DNA from: CALRGE01 sp964360635
GTDB taxonomy: Bacteria; Patescibacteriota; Gracilibacteria; UBA1369; 2-02-FULL-48-14
Reading direction: 5' to 3'
DNA length: 48,865 bases
Assembly (NCBI GenBank): GCA_964360635.1
Contig: CAYHXO010000014.1
Location: forward strand, 1-48,865
In this document: positions 9,069 through 15,634 of the stretch, one piece after another
Layout of the letters: the number at the start of each line of letters is the position of its first letter
How positions within the stretch are numbered: the first letter of the stretch is position 1
Program-made: the position numbers and the translations under genes
Notes under the pieces: model-generated
The model's database searches: none
Seen by the model: only the letters and a program-made list of their open reading frames with translations
What the model was told of the DNA's origin: nothing

Positions 9069-9116
9069 GCGATTTCTCCAAATCGCTTAAGTTCTCTTCA
9101 CTCGGCACGAGCCGAG
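9069..9116 (-). promoter_or_regulatory. hairpins in the 5' leader of the S-layer gene
   Basis: The 8932-9319 stretch has no gene. It would be the leader and promoter region of the S-layer gene. Two strong hairpins lie in it: GCGATTT-CTCC-AAATCGC at 9069-9086 and CTCGGC-ACGA-GCCGAG at 9101-9116. A weaker inverted repeat, GAAACG ... CGTTTC around an inner GTCTA-CAC-TAGAC, lies near 9250-9276. Structured leaders are known to stabilise S-layer mRNAs. I could not fix the promoter; a weak TTTCAA-16-TATTGT pair is possible. Confidence 0.5.
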
Positions 9117-9319
9117 CTATGTGGTTTTATTTACTCAACTTGCAGTCGAGTTCGCCGAGTTTTCAAGGACCGAAGTATATAAAGGTGTCGGATTTTTAGG
9201 TATTGGCTCTTAAACAGTCATTAACAATATTTACCTTGTCGGGGATTGAAACGTCTACACTAGACATTCCGTTTCACATTTTTGCGTTTCCAAGTTGACA
9301 CATTTTTTTCCGGTTTCAT

Positions 9320-9394
9320 TGGTAGTCCCAAGGGGAATCGAACCCCTGTTACCGGAATGAGAATCCGGTGTCCTAACCGCTAGACGATGGGACC
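9320..9394 (-). tRNA. tRNA-Glu (anticodon CTC)
   Basis: Read on the minus strand, the gene folds as a full cloverleaf with a 7-bp acceptor (GGTCCCA pairing TGGGACT, first pair G-U), D arm TCTAGCGGTTAGGA, anticodon arm CCGGA-TTCTCAT-TCCGG giving CTC, T arm AGGGG-TTCGATT-CCCCT, discriminator A and an encoded CCA. The sequence around the arms matches bacterial tRNA-Glu. A good promoter sits 30 bp upstream. It is divergent from dnaJ. Confidence 0.95.
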
Positions 9395-9423
9395 GGAATC
9401 TAGGGTCGAAATCGACATGCGAT

Positions 9424-9452
9424 AAGATATTTAAGATTGTCTACACTTTCAA
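9424..9452 (-). promoter_or_regulatory. promoter of tRNA-Glu
   Basis: On the minus strand: TTGAAA (9447-9452), 17-bp spacer, TATCTT (9424-9429). The tRNA 5' end is 29 nt past the -10 box, leaving a short leader for processing. Confidence 0.7.
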
Positions 9453-9494
9453 GATTTTCTTTCGAAATCATGTCCATACTTGACAACTTTTTTT

Positions 9495-9804
9495 CGCCTA
9501 TACACTATGAGCCGCCTATACAAATCGTCAAAATTTTGTATAGTCGAATTCCGATTCCTGTTTTATATAAGCCATTTTATCATCCTTGACAAGAGGAACT
9601 AGGATTCTTTAATTTCGAATTATTCATGTTTTAGTTCTGTGTCAATATACAAATTGCTGATTTTTTTATGTCAATTTCATCAGGTAAAAAGGTATATTTC
9701 TACGCCTAGTCGCCTATACACGCAACTCTGATAAGCTTATCAAAATAATTTTGTATAGTCGAATTGGATTTTTCAGCTTACAAAAGCCATCTTTCGCCTA
9801 TACA
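9495..9804. promoter_or_regulatory. TGTATAG box cluster upstream of dnaJ (six copies)
   Basis: Six exact copies of TGTATAGKCG (K = T or G). Minus-orientation copies, reading CGCCTATACA on the plus strand, are at 9495-9504, 9513-9522, 9711-9720 and 9795-9804. Plus-orientation TGTATAGTCG copies are at 9537-9546 and 9752-9761, both inside a longer TTTTGTATAGTCGAATT. Start-to-start spacings are 18, 24, 174, 41 and 43 bp. A 10-mer like this is expected well under once by chance in the window. The cluster fills the gap between the tRNA-Glu promoter and the dnaJ promoter, so it probably controls dnaJ, perhaps the tRNA too. Confidence 0.85.
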
Positions 9805-9858
9805 CTTTGTCTAGCGTGAATGGCTTGTCTGCTCTTCGTAATTATGTTGTTTTAGAAC

Positions 9859-9887
9859 TTGCCAATGTTGAGGATTTAAGATAAAAC
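9859..9887 (+). promoter_or_regulatory. probable dnaJ promoter
   Basis: TTGCCA (9859-9864), 17-bp spacer, TAAAAC (9882-9887), giving a leader of about 12 nt. An alternative -10, TACACT at 9893-9898, would make the mRNA leaderless but has a poorer -35. The nearest TGTATAG box ends 54 bp upstream of the -35. Confidence 0.5.
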
Positions 9888-9905
9888 TTCCTTACACTAA
9901 TAAAT

Positions 9906-11042
9906 ATGGAAGACTTATATACAACATTAGGGATAAACAAAGGAGCTACAGAGAGCGAAATCAAGAAGGCTTACAGGAAGAAAGCTCAGGAATTTCATCC
10001 AGATAAGAATCCGGACAACAAGGATGCTGAAAAGAAATTTAAGGCAGTTCAGGAGGCTTACGAAACGATTTCCGATCCTCAAAAAAGAGCAAACTACGAT
10101 AGATTTGGATCTACAGGTTCCTCACAGGGTGGGCCACAAGGAGGAGGCTTTGGCTTCAATGGTGCACAAGGTGGATTCAATCCTAATGATTTTGGTGGAT
10201 TTGCTGACATTTTTGAAAGTTTCTTTGGTGAGAATATGGGTGGCAGGCAAGAACAGCCTCAGAAAGCCGGGCCAATGCGTGGGAATGACATTCAAGTACA
10301 GGTTGATATTAAGTTTGAGGAGGCAATTTTTGGAACTGACAAATACCTTGAGATAAGCAAACCTGAGACTTGCCAAAAATGTACCGGCAAGGGAAACGAA
10401 CCAGGTACTTCTATTAAGAAGTGTGGCCAATGTAATGGCCAGGGACAAGTTAGAGTCACAAGACAGACAATTTTGGGAAAAATGAGCAGTGTACATTTGT
10501 GTCCAACATGTCAAGGAACAGGTGAGATTCCGGAGAAATTGTGTACTGAGTGTCGAGGTCAGATGCGTACAAAGCAAACTGAAGAAGTAACTGTAAAAAT
10601 TCCGAAGGGGATTGAAGATGGCACTTCGATAAAGATTAAAGAAAAAGGTTCTGCAGGAATAAGAGGCGGAAAACACGGCGATCTATATGTTCATGTTAGA
10701 GTTTTTGCACATAAAAATTTCCTTCGAGACGGTGCGAATATTCACTCTGAAGAAAATATTCACGTGCTTCAGGCTATTTTGGGAGCTAGTGTTAAGGTTG
10801 ATACTGTGCACGGCAAGGTTGATCTGAAGATTCCGGCAGGAATTCAGAGTGGAACTGAGCTAAGTATTAAGGGCAAGGGTGCACCAAGTATTAGATCAGA
10901 CAAGATGGGAGATCATATTTTGAGAGTGAATGTTAAGATTCCAGAGAAGTTGAGCAAGAAAGAGAGGGAACTCTTCGAGCTTCTAGCGAAAGAGAGCAAA
11001 ATTAATGTAAAAGCTGAAGGATTTTTTGATGGGATATTCTAG
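9906..11042 (+). CDS. dnaJ: chaperone DnaJ
   Basis: 378 residues, co-chaperone that delivers unfolded proteins to DnaK and stimulates its ATPase. The J domain (about 1-70) has the HPD motif at 31-33. A Gly/Phe-rich linker follows (about 75-115). The zinc region has CQKCTGKG, CGQCNGQG and CPTCQGTG; the fourth repeat is CTECRGQM, so its usual final glycine is lost. The C-terminal substrate domains contain VKIPKGIEDGTSIKIK and VKIPEKLSKKERELF. No dnaK or grpE gene is nearby, so dnaJ stands alone behind its own promoter and a cluster of TGTATAG boxes. An intrinsic terminator follows. No Shine-Dalgarno sequence precedes the ATG. Confidence 0.97.
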   Translation: MEDLYTTLGINKGATESEIKKAYRKKAQEFHPDKNPDNKDAEKKFKAVQEAYETISDPQKRANYDRFGSTGSSQGGPQGGGFGFNGAQGGFNPNDFGGFADIFESFFGENMGGRQEQPQKAGPMRGNDIQVQVDIKFEEAIFGTDKYLEISKPETCQKCTGKGNEPGTSIKKCGQCNGQGQVRVTRQTILGKMSSVHLCPTCQGTGEIPEKLCTECRGQMRTKQTEEVTVKIPKGIEDGTSIKIKEKGSAGIRGGKHGDLYVHVRVFAHKNFLRDGANIHSEENIHVLQAILGASVKVDTVHGKVDLKIPAGIQSGTELSIKGKGAPSIRSDKMGDHILRVNVKIPEKLSKKERELFELLAKESKINVKAEGFFDGIF

Positions 11043-11062
11043 AGGTCAGACTTTCTTAATTG

Positions 11063-11092
11063 AGTGGGGCTTTTTAGTTTTGCTCACTTTTC
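11063..11092 (+). terminator. dnaJ terminator
   Basis: AGTGGGGC at 11063-11070 pairs with GCTCACT at 11082-11088 (one G-U pair and one bulged G), with an 11-nt loop, followed by a T-rich tail. It lies 20 nt after the dnaJ stop. Confidence 0.6.
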
Positions 11093-11098
11093 TTGGTG

Positions 11099-11119
11099 AT
11101 GCGCGCCTTTGGCGAGCAT
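11099..11119. other. GC-rich hairpin between dnaJ and tRNA-Lys
   Basis: ATGC-G-CGCC, loop TTT, GGCG-A-GCAT: eight base pairs and one internal mismatch. No T-run follows on either strand. It could help end the tRNA-Lys transcript coming from the other side. A similar CC-TTT-GG loop hairpin occurs at 44245-44259. Confidence 0.4.
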
Positions 11120-11120
11120 T

Positions 11121-11246
11121 GTGCAAAACTTCTTACAAATTTAAGCTATGTGCATAACTATTTTTAAACCTGTTAATGTGCAAAACTTTAGACGTCGAGG
11201 GCGACACTGGACATTGTCTAGAAATGTTGAAAAGTGGTGCAAAACT
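11121..11246 (+). repeat. three spaced copies of GTGCAAAACT
   Basis: Exact copies at 11121-11130, 11178-11187 and 11237-11246, spaced 57 and 59 bp. The intervening sequence is not otherwise repeated. They lie downstream of tRNA-Lys and outside any believable gene. No function is known. Confidence 0.6.
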
Positions 11247-11298
11247 CCTCGCACTTCGCGCGTAACTCGAAACCCAAACAAGCTCGACTGTGTCGAGA

Positions 11299-11374
11299 TG
11301 GTGGGTCGGCCGGGAATCGAACCCGGGACCATCAGCTTAAAAGGCTGTTGCTCTACCAACTGAGCTACCGACCC
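11299..11374 (-). tRNA. tRNA-Lys (anticodon TTT)
   Basis: On the minus strand: acceptor GGGTCGG pairing CCGACCC, D arm AGCTCAGTTGGTAGAGC, anticodon arm CAGC-CTTTTAA-GCTG giving TTT, T arm CCGGG-TTCGATT-CCCGG, discriminator A and encoded CCA. It closely resembles E. coli tRNA-Lys. The short open frames across this region are products of the tRNA sequence and are not genes. Confidence 0.97.
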
Positions 11375-11387
11375 AAAATGTGGCTGT

Positions 11388-11416
11388 ATTTTATTGGCAA
11401 GATGCAATTAAGGCAA
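11388..11416 (-). promoter_or_regulatory. promoter of tRNA-Lys
   Basis: On the minus strand: TTGCCT (11411-11416), 17-bp spacer, TAAAAT (11388-11393). The tRNA begins 13 nt past the -10 box. The -35 box lies just beyond the stop of the membrane-protein gene upstream. Confidence 0.75.
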
Positions 11417-11420
11417 GACA

Positions 11421-11981
11421 TTATGCAGGAGGCGACTGTCTTGGCTCAAAAAAACTGATCATTACAACGGCAATTGCAGGCAAGGCGAACCAAATATTAT
11501 AGTTATCAATCATCAATTTAACAAACTGAGATTCCTTGTATAAATTAGTATTTGCAACCACGTTGACTGATCCGGTTACGAATGAGGCACCTGAAATGTA
11601 AACAAGAATCGTGCTCACAATAAGGCCAGCATTAAGGAATCCGAAGGTTAATGTGGCTAAAAGCCGGGCTATCAGAGATCGTTCAAACATTATATCGACA
11701 TAAAAACCGCCTTTGATTGCAATTAGAACAATTGCCAATACGAACACGAATATCTTAAGGAAGATTAAAGCTGTGTCTGCCTCTGTGCCTGACTGCAAGC
11801 TTGGCATAGCTGGAAAAATATACTGCTTAAAGATGTTTCCCAAACCGTCAGCTGAAAGTATTGCCATGTAGCAGGCGATTATTACTTTTAGCGTTTGATT
11901 GCGCCCAATTATAAAGCTGTACGCGATTACGATCCCGAAGAATACTAATACAAAGAGGTCCCAAGAAAGTCTGATGTCCAC
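11421..11981 (-). CDS. multi-spanning membrane protein of unknown function
   Basis: 186 residues with four or five hydrophobic segments (about 8-24, 32-50, 70-90, 107-130 and 160-177), so an inner-membrane protein. It starts with GTG; no ATG is available before the first membrane segment. The topology faintly recalls CvpA-like proteins, but I cannot assign it. It is transcribed away from the HTH gene at 12295. The 313 bp between them carry four TGTATAG boxes, so it may share that control. Its 3' end abuts the tRNA-Lys promoter. Confidence 0.7.
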   Translation of the reverse strand: MDIRLSWDLFVLVFFGIVIAYSFIIGRNQTLKVIIACYMAILSADGLGNIFKQYIFPAMPSLQSGTEADTALIFLKIFVFVLAIVLIAIKGGFYVDIMFERSLIARLLATLTFGFLNAGLIVSTILVYISGASFVTGSVNVVANTNLYKESQFVKLMIDNYNIWFALPAIAVVMISFFEPRQSPPA

Positions 11982-12097
11982 GATTTCAAAATTAAGATCA
12001 GAAAAATCCTAGCAACTCGCCGACAAGTATGCAATCTAAATAAGTGCGAAGATATATTCTGACAGCTTTTGAAAAATGTTCTGTCAACTATTCAACA

Positions 12098-12214
12098 TGT
12101 ATAGGCGGTTTTATGTTTTAGTACAGAGAAGTATGTCGATTTGTATAGTCGATTTCGAAAAAGTGTATAGGTGGATTATACAACATTTTGAGGCTTGACG
12201 ATTTTGTATAGTCG
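12098..12214 (+). promoter_or_regulatory. TGTATAG box cluster upstream of the HTH gene (four copies)
   Basis: Plus-orientation copies at 12098-12107 (TGTATAGGCG), 12142-12151 (TGTATAGTCG), 12164-12173 (TGTATAGGTG, one mismatch) and 12205-12214 (TGTATAGTCG). Spacings are 44, 22 and 41 bp, close to whole helical turns. They lie between the divergent membrane-protein and HTH genes, 45-161 bp upstream of the HTH promoter. An inverted repeat TGACAG ... CTGTCA (12060-12086) lies next to the cluster on the membrane-protein side. Confidence 0.85.
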
Positions 12215-12258
12215 AATTGAAAATTTCGTGTAGAATAAGCCGTGAATCGAGTGTCGAT

Positions 12259-12287
12259 TTGATACAAAGATTGAATTATATTATAGT
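12259..12287 (+). promoter_or_regulatory. promoter of the HTH gene, probably giving a leaderless mRNA
   Basis: TTGATA (12259-12264), 17-bp spacer, TATAGT (12282-12287). The ATG at 12295 lies where transcription should begin, so the message would have no leader. A second -10-like TATAAT at 12287-12292 is too close to the ATG to serve it. Confidence 0.6.
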
Positions 12288-12294
12288 ATAATTT

Positions 12295-12789
12295 ATGGAT
12301 GGAAAATCATATTTAAGTCTACAAGAAGCCTCAACAATTATGGATAAATCCATACAAACCTTGAGGAGACTTATTAAGAAAGGAGACCTGAGCGCAAGGA
12401 GAATTAGAACTCCACAGGGATATCAATATGTCGTGAGCCCGGAATTATTAGTACACATGGGATACAGTTTGCCACAAAGGCCTATGTTTTCTAATTCGCC
12501 TATACAAACTGAGATTATGCCGCAAGAGGAAGCCGTAGAAGACGTGGCACCTTATCAAGCTGAAAATCTGTATAGTCGAACTGTGTTTGAGCCGCAGCAG
12601 GAAAACGATTTTTACGTTCTTGACATACAAGAGGAAAAAATATTGCCGAATACTAAAGATTACGAAGAGAAAATGTTTTTATTTTCATTGATCGAGAAAT
12701 TGCAGTCTGAAGTAAATGCGAGGCGGAAAAGTATATTTGTAAGAGGGTTTGAGTGGCTGCGCAATCGCATTATGCTTGCGGGAAAATAG
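12295..12789 (+). CDS. small HTH protein (MerR/excisionase-like), candidate regulator of the TGTATAG box set
   Basis: 164 residues. Residues about 5-50 form a winged helix-turn-helix of the MerR/excisionase type: LSLQEASTIMDKSIQTLRRL, then LSARRIRTPQGYQYVV and SPELL. A long Pro/Glu-rich linker (about 55-120) follows, then a charged helical end with RRKSIFVRGFEWLRNRIML that could dimerise or touch membrane. Four TGTATAG boxes lie upstream and two inside the linker-coding part, so autoregulation is a reasonable inference. MerR-type HspR controls chaperone genes in actinobacteria, but this protein is larger outside the HTH and the boxes differ from HspR sites. It begins an apparent operon with the aminotransferase, gdhA and ppdK genes. 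Confidence 0.8.
   Translation: MDGKSYLSLQEASTIMDKSIQTLRRLIKKGDLSARRIRTPQGYQYVVSPELLVHMGYSLPQRPMFSNSPIQTEIMPQEEAVEDVAPYQAENLYSRTVFEPQQENDFYVLDIQEEKILPNTKDYEEKMFLFSLIEKLQSEVNARRKSIFVRGFEWLRNRIMLAGK
12497..12578. promoter_or_regulatory. two TGTATAG boxes inside the HTH coding sequence
   Basis: CGCCTATACA at 12497-12506 (minus orientation; encodes part of S68-P-I-Q71) and TGTATAGTCG at 12569-12578 (plus orientation; encodes part of L92-Y-S-R95). The pair points inward, 72 bp apart start to start, in the linker-coding part where protein sequence seems free to vary. Both are exact matches. Confidence 0.8.
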
Positions 12790-12821
12790 CATTCATCATA
12801 GACTCTTTTCACCAAAAACTT

Positions 12822-14339
12822 ATGAAACTCTACGACAACAAATGGGGATTCTCGATTGAAAATAACAATCCTTTTAAGATTTTTAGATTACTTCAGGATG
12901 TTGCTAAAGAGCATGTTGGGGCGGGAGAGATGATTGATCTATCAAGAGGTGACCCGGGCTATGGTTTTGCACCGGGAATTCGAGGTAGAGAATTTCTTTC
13001 ATTTCTTTTGTTTTTAGACACGAAACTCAATAATAATGGGCGAAGGTTCGTTGAAACAAAAAAAGAGCGTGAGGGGAAGATTTTGGAAGAAATCGCCGGA
13101 TTTGCCCGTTCAAATTATGTTCCGGCAGTTGCTGAAAGATATTTGGAAGATTTGAGTGAGTTCATTCAGAGGTCAGTGCAAATTTGTGAAGAGCAAGGTT
13201 TGGCGATGAGCCCTTACGACGTGCTTTATGAAATTTTCAAATATTCGACCGTGAGCGGCGGAACCTACCACGATCCGCAGGGTGAAAAATTGGTTAGGGC
13301 AATTGTTGCATGGTGGCATAAAAAAACTATTGAGACGAATTTCAATTATGAAGACATTATTTTTACGAGCGGCGCCTCACATGCAATTGGAACGATTTTC
13401 AAATTGCTTGGGCACGAAGGAATGCAGTATTTGCATCCGGGCGATAAAGTTTTAATTTTCTCTCCGGCTTATTCTCCTTATAATGACATTTTGAGCCATC
13501 TTGGTTTGGAAGCTGTGAGTTTGGCGATGGATCCGGTTACAGGAGAAATTACAAATGCAGAGATGTTAAAGGGGTTGAAAAAGATTAAGTTAGTGATTTT
13601 GATTGATCCGAATAATCCAACGGGCGTTTCCGTATCTGAGGAGAATTTGAAAATGTTGGCTGATTTTGCTCAAGAACAAGATTCTTTGGTTGTGACCGAC
13701 GAGGTTTATAGTTCATTCTTCCCAGAGAAAAAAACAATGATTGATTTCTGTCCTGAGAGAACTTTACGAATTCAGGCTAGATCGAAAATAGAAAGAAGTA
13801 CAGGATTGCGATTTGGAGACGTACTTATTACTAAAGAGGGCAATGAATATCTAACGAAAAAGTTCAAAGATTTGTTGACTGGCGGAGTAGACTTCAAAAC
13901 TTCCTTTATTTTTGCGAAAGGGCCAAGTGGGGCCGGCGAATTGCAGCACACAACTTTTGTACCTGGACCAGTGCAATATTTGGGAGCGGCGCACATTTTG
14001 TTGGGTAGCGATGAAAGAAGTGAATATCGTGGAGTTGTGAAAAAGAATCATGAAATTTTTAATGGAATTTTGGGGCTGAAAAATAAGACCAACTTATATT
14101 ATGTGATGTTCGATATGGACGAAATTGAGGGCGCGAATAAGCAAGATATTCCAGCGGAAGAGAAAATGTGTGAGTTGGCAAAACGCGGAGTGATTTATAT
14201 TCCGGCAAATTTATTTTTCTCTGCGGAAGACAGAAAGGTAAAATCTAGACTGAACTCAGTGCGCGCATCACTTGTTAATGCGAGTCCGGAAAAAATTAAG
14301 GAAGCCGCTCAAATCACTTTAGATTATTTAACCGAATAG
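12822..14339 (+). CDS. class I/II aminotransferase resembling aspartate aminotransferase/4-decarboxylase
   Basis: 505 residues. The PLP fold is clear: the ligand segment TSGASHAIGTIFKLLG, IDPNNPTGVSVSEENL, VVTDEVYSSFFPEK, and RSKIERSTGLRFGD, which holds the PLP lysine. The long N-terminal part (LSRGDPGYGFAPGIRGREF onward) and total length exceed ordinary AspAT (about 400) and match the AspD type, which transaminates aspartate and may decarboxylate it to alanine. Which reaction dominates cannot be read. ATG 12822 is chosen because an upstream in-frame ATG at 12753 overlaps the HTH gene. The gdhA ATG follows 3 nt after the stop, so amino-group transfer and glutamate turnover are linked. Confidence 0.85.
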   Translation: MKLYDNKWGFSIENNNPFKIFRLLQDVAKEHVGAGEMIDLSRGDPGYGFAPGIRGREFLSFLLFLDTKLNNNGRRFVETKKEREGKILEEIAGFARSNYVPAVAERYLEDLSEFIQRSVQICEEQGLAMSPYDVLYEIFKYSTVSGGTYHDPQGEKLVRAIVAWWHKKTIETNFNYEDIIFTSGASHAIGTIFKLLGHEGMQYLHPGDKVLIFSPAYSPYNDILSHLGLEAVSLAMDPVTGEITNAEMLKGLKKIKLVILIDPNNPTGVSVSEENLKMLADFAQEQDSLVVTDEVYSSFFPEKKTMIDFCPERTLRIQARSKIERSTGLRFGDVLITKEGNEYLTKKFKDLLTGGVDFKTSFIFAKGPSGAGELQHTTFVPGPVQYLGAAHILLGSDERSEYRGVVKKNHEIFNGILGLKNKTNLYYVMFDMDEIEGANKQDIPAEEKMCELAKRGVIYIPANLFFSAEDRKVKSRLNSVRASLVNASPEKIKEAAQITLDYLTE

Positions 14340-14342
14340 TTT

Positions 14343-15593
14343 ATGTCACTTTTTGAAAACACGCTTACGCAGATTCAGAAGGCAGCAAAGTTGATGAAGT
14401 TGGACCCAAATGTAGAAACGGTTTTAAGTAATCCGGACAGGATTTTGGAGGTTAGCGTACCGGTCAAAATGGACAATGGCGCCATTAGAATTTTTAGAGG
14501 ATTTCGTGTCCAGCACAATAACGTTAGAGGGCCTTATAAAGGAGGAATCCGTTATCACCCGCAAGTGGACATGGACGAAGTGAAAGCTTTGGCGACTTGG
14601 ATGACTATTAAATGTGCGGTTGTGAATATTCCGCTTGGAGGTGGAAAAGGAGGAGTGATTGTCGATCCAAAAGAGCTTTCTTTGCGAGAGTTGGAGAGAA
14701 TGACAAGAAGATACACTATGGCGATTTCGAATTTTATCGGACCTGATATTGATGTGCCGGCGCCGGATGTTTACACAAATCCGCAGATTATGGCTTGGAT
14801 TGTGGATGAATATTCAAAGATTCACGGGAAAAATATTCCAGGAGTTGTGACCGGGAAATCGATTGCGATTGGAGGTTCTCAGGGTCGTGAAGATGCGACG
14901 AGTCAGGGTGGTGTTTATGTGCTCGAGGAGGTTTTGAAGCAATACGGGAAGAAACCGGCTGCTGAAACTCGTGTAATTATTCAGGGTTTTGGGAATGCTG
15001 GATCGCACGTTGCTCGTATGCTTCACGCGAAAGGATTTAAAATTATCGGTGTTTCAGATTCGAAGGGCGCTTTGTATTGTAAAGATGGGCTGAATCCGGC
15101 GGATGCGATGACCTGCAAAATTGAGGGTGGAAGTGTGGGCGAATGTTATGGAAGTGGCGAGGCTTGTGAAATGATGACGAACGAGCAAATTTTAGTGGCG
15201 GATTGTGATATTTTGGTGCTGTCGGCGATGGAAAGTCAGGTGACTGCGGCAAATGCAGCTAATGTGAAGGCGGGGATTATTTTGGAGCTTGCGAATGGGC
15301 CTGTTAGTCCTGAAGCGGATGAAATTTTGGAGGGAATGGGAGTGAAAGTTATACCTGATATTTTGGCGAATGCAGGTGGCGTGACCGTGAGTTATTTTGA
15401 ACTTGTGCAAAACAATATGAACTATTATTGGACTGCGGAAGAGGTGCAGGTGAAGTTGAAAACTATTATGGTTGCCGCATGGCAATCTGTGCATGACAAC
15501 GCACTAAAATTCGATACCAGTTTCAGGGCGGCTGCTTATATTAGCGCGATGCGAAGATTGGAGGAGGCGATTAAGATGAGGGGTGGGTATTAA
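14343..15593 (+). CDS. gdhA: glutamate dehydrogenase
   Basis: 416 residues, interconverts glutamate and 2-oxoglutarate plus ammonia. Visible are GPYKGGIRYHPQVD, the active-site region PLGGGKGGVIVDP with the catalytic lysine, PAPDVYTNPQIMAW, GGSQGREDATSQGG, and the Rossmann loop IIQGFGNAGSHVA. Residues 260-290 are rich in Cys and Met (CKIEGGSVGECYGSGEACEMM), a little unusual. Coenzyme preference is not clear. It lies 3 nt after the aminotransferase stop and 41 nt before ppdK, presumably on one transcript. Confidence 0.96.
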   Translation: MSLFENTLTQIQKAAKLMKLDPNVETVLSNPDRILEVSVPVKMDNGAIRIFRGFRVQHNNVRGPYKGGIRYHPQVDMDEVKALATWMTIKCAVVNIPLGGGKGGVIVDPKELSLRELERMTRRYTMAISNFIGPDIDVPAPDVYTNPQIMAWIVDEYSKIHGKNIPGVVTGKSIAIGGSQGREDATSQGGVYVLEEVLKQYGKKPAAETRVIIQGFGNAGSHVARMLHAKGFKIIGVSDSKGALYCKDGLNPADAMTCKIEGGSVGECYGSGEACEMMTNEQILVADCDILVLSAMESQVTAANAANVKAGIILELANGPVSPEADEILEGMGVKVIPDILANAGGVTVSYFELVQNNMNYYWTAEEVQVKLKTIMVAAWQSVHDNALKFDTSFRAAAYISAMRRLEEAIKMRGGY

Positions 15594-15634
15594 AAGCGTT
15601 GCCAGAAATTGCGATTTGCTGTAAAAAACATCCA

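Noticed and set aside
9240..9254. GTCGGGGATTGAAAC looks like the end of a CRISPR repeat
   Set aside because: Single copy, no second repeat at spacer distance and no cas gene in the window.
11141..11458. Three overlapping open frames on both strands
   Set aside because: They cross tRNA-Lys, have no family resemblance and exist because of the tRNA sequence.
12753..12821. N-terminal extension of the aminotransferase overlapping the HTH gene
   Set aside because: The extension has no family match; ATG 12822 gives a clean 32-nt gap.
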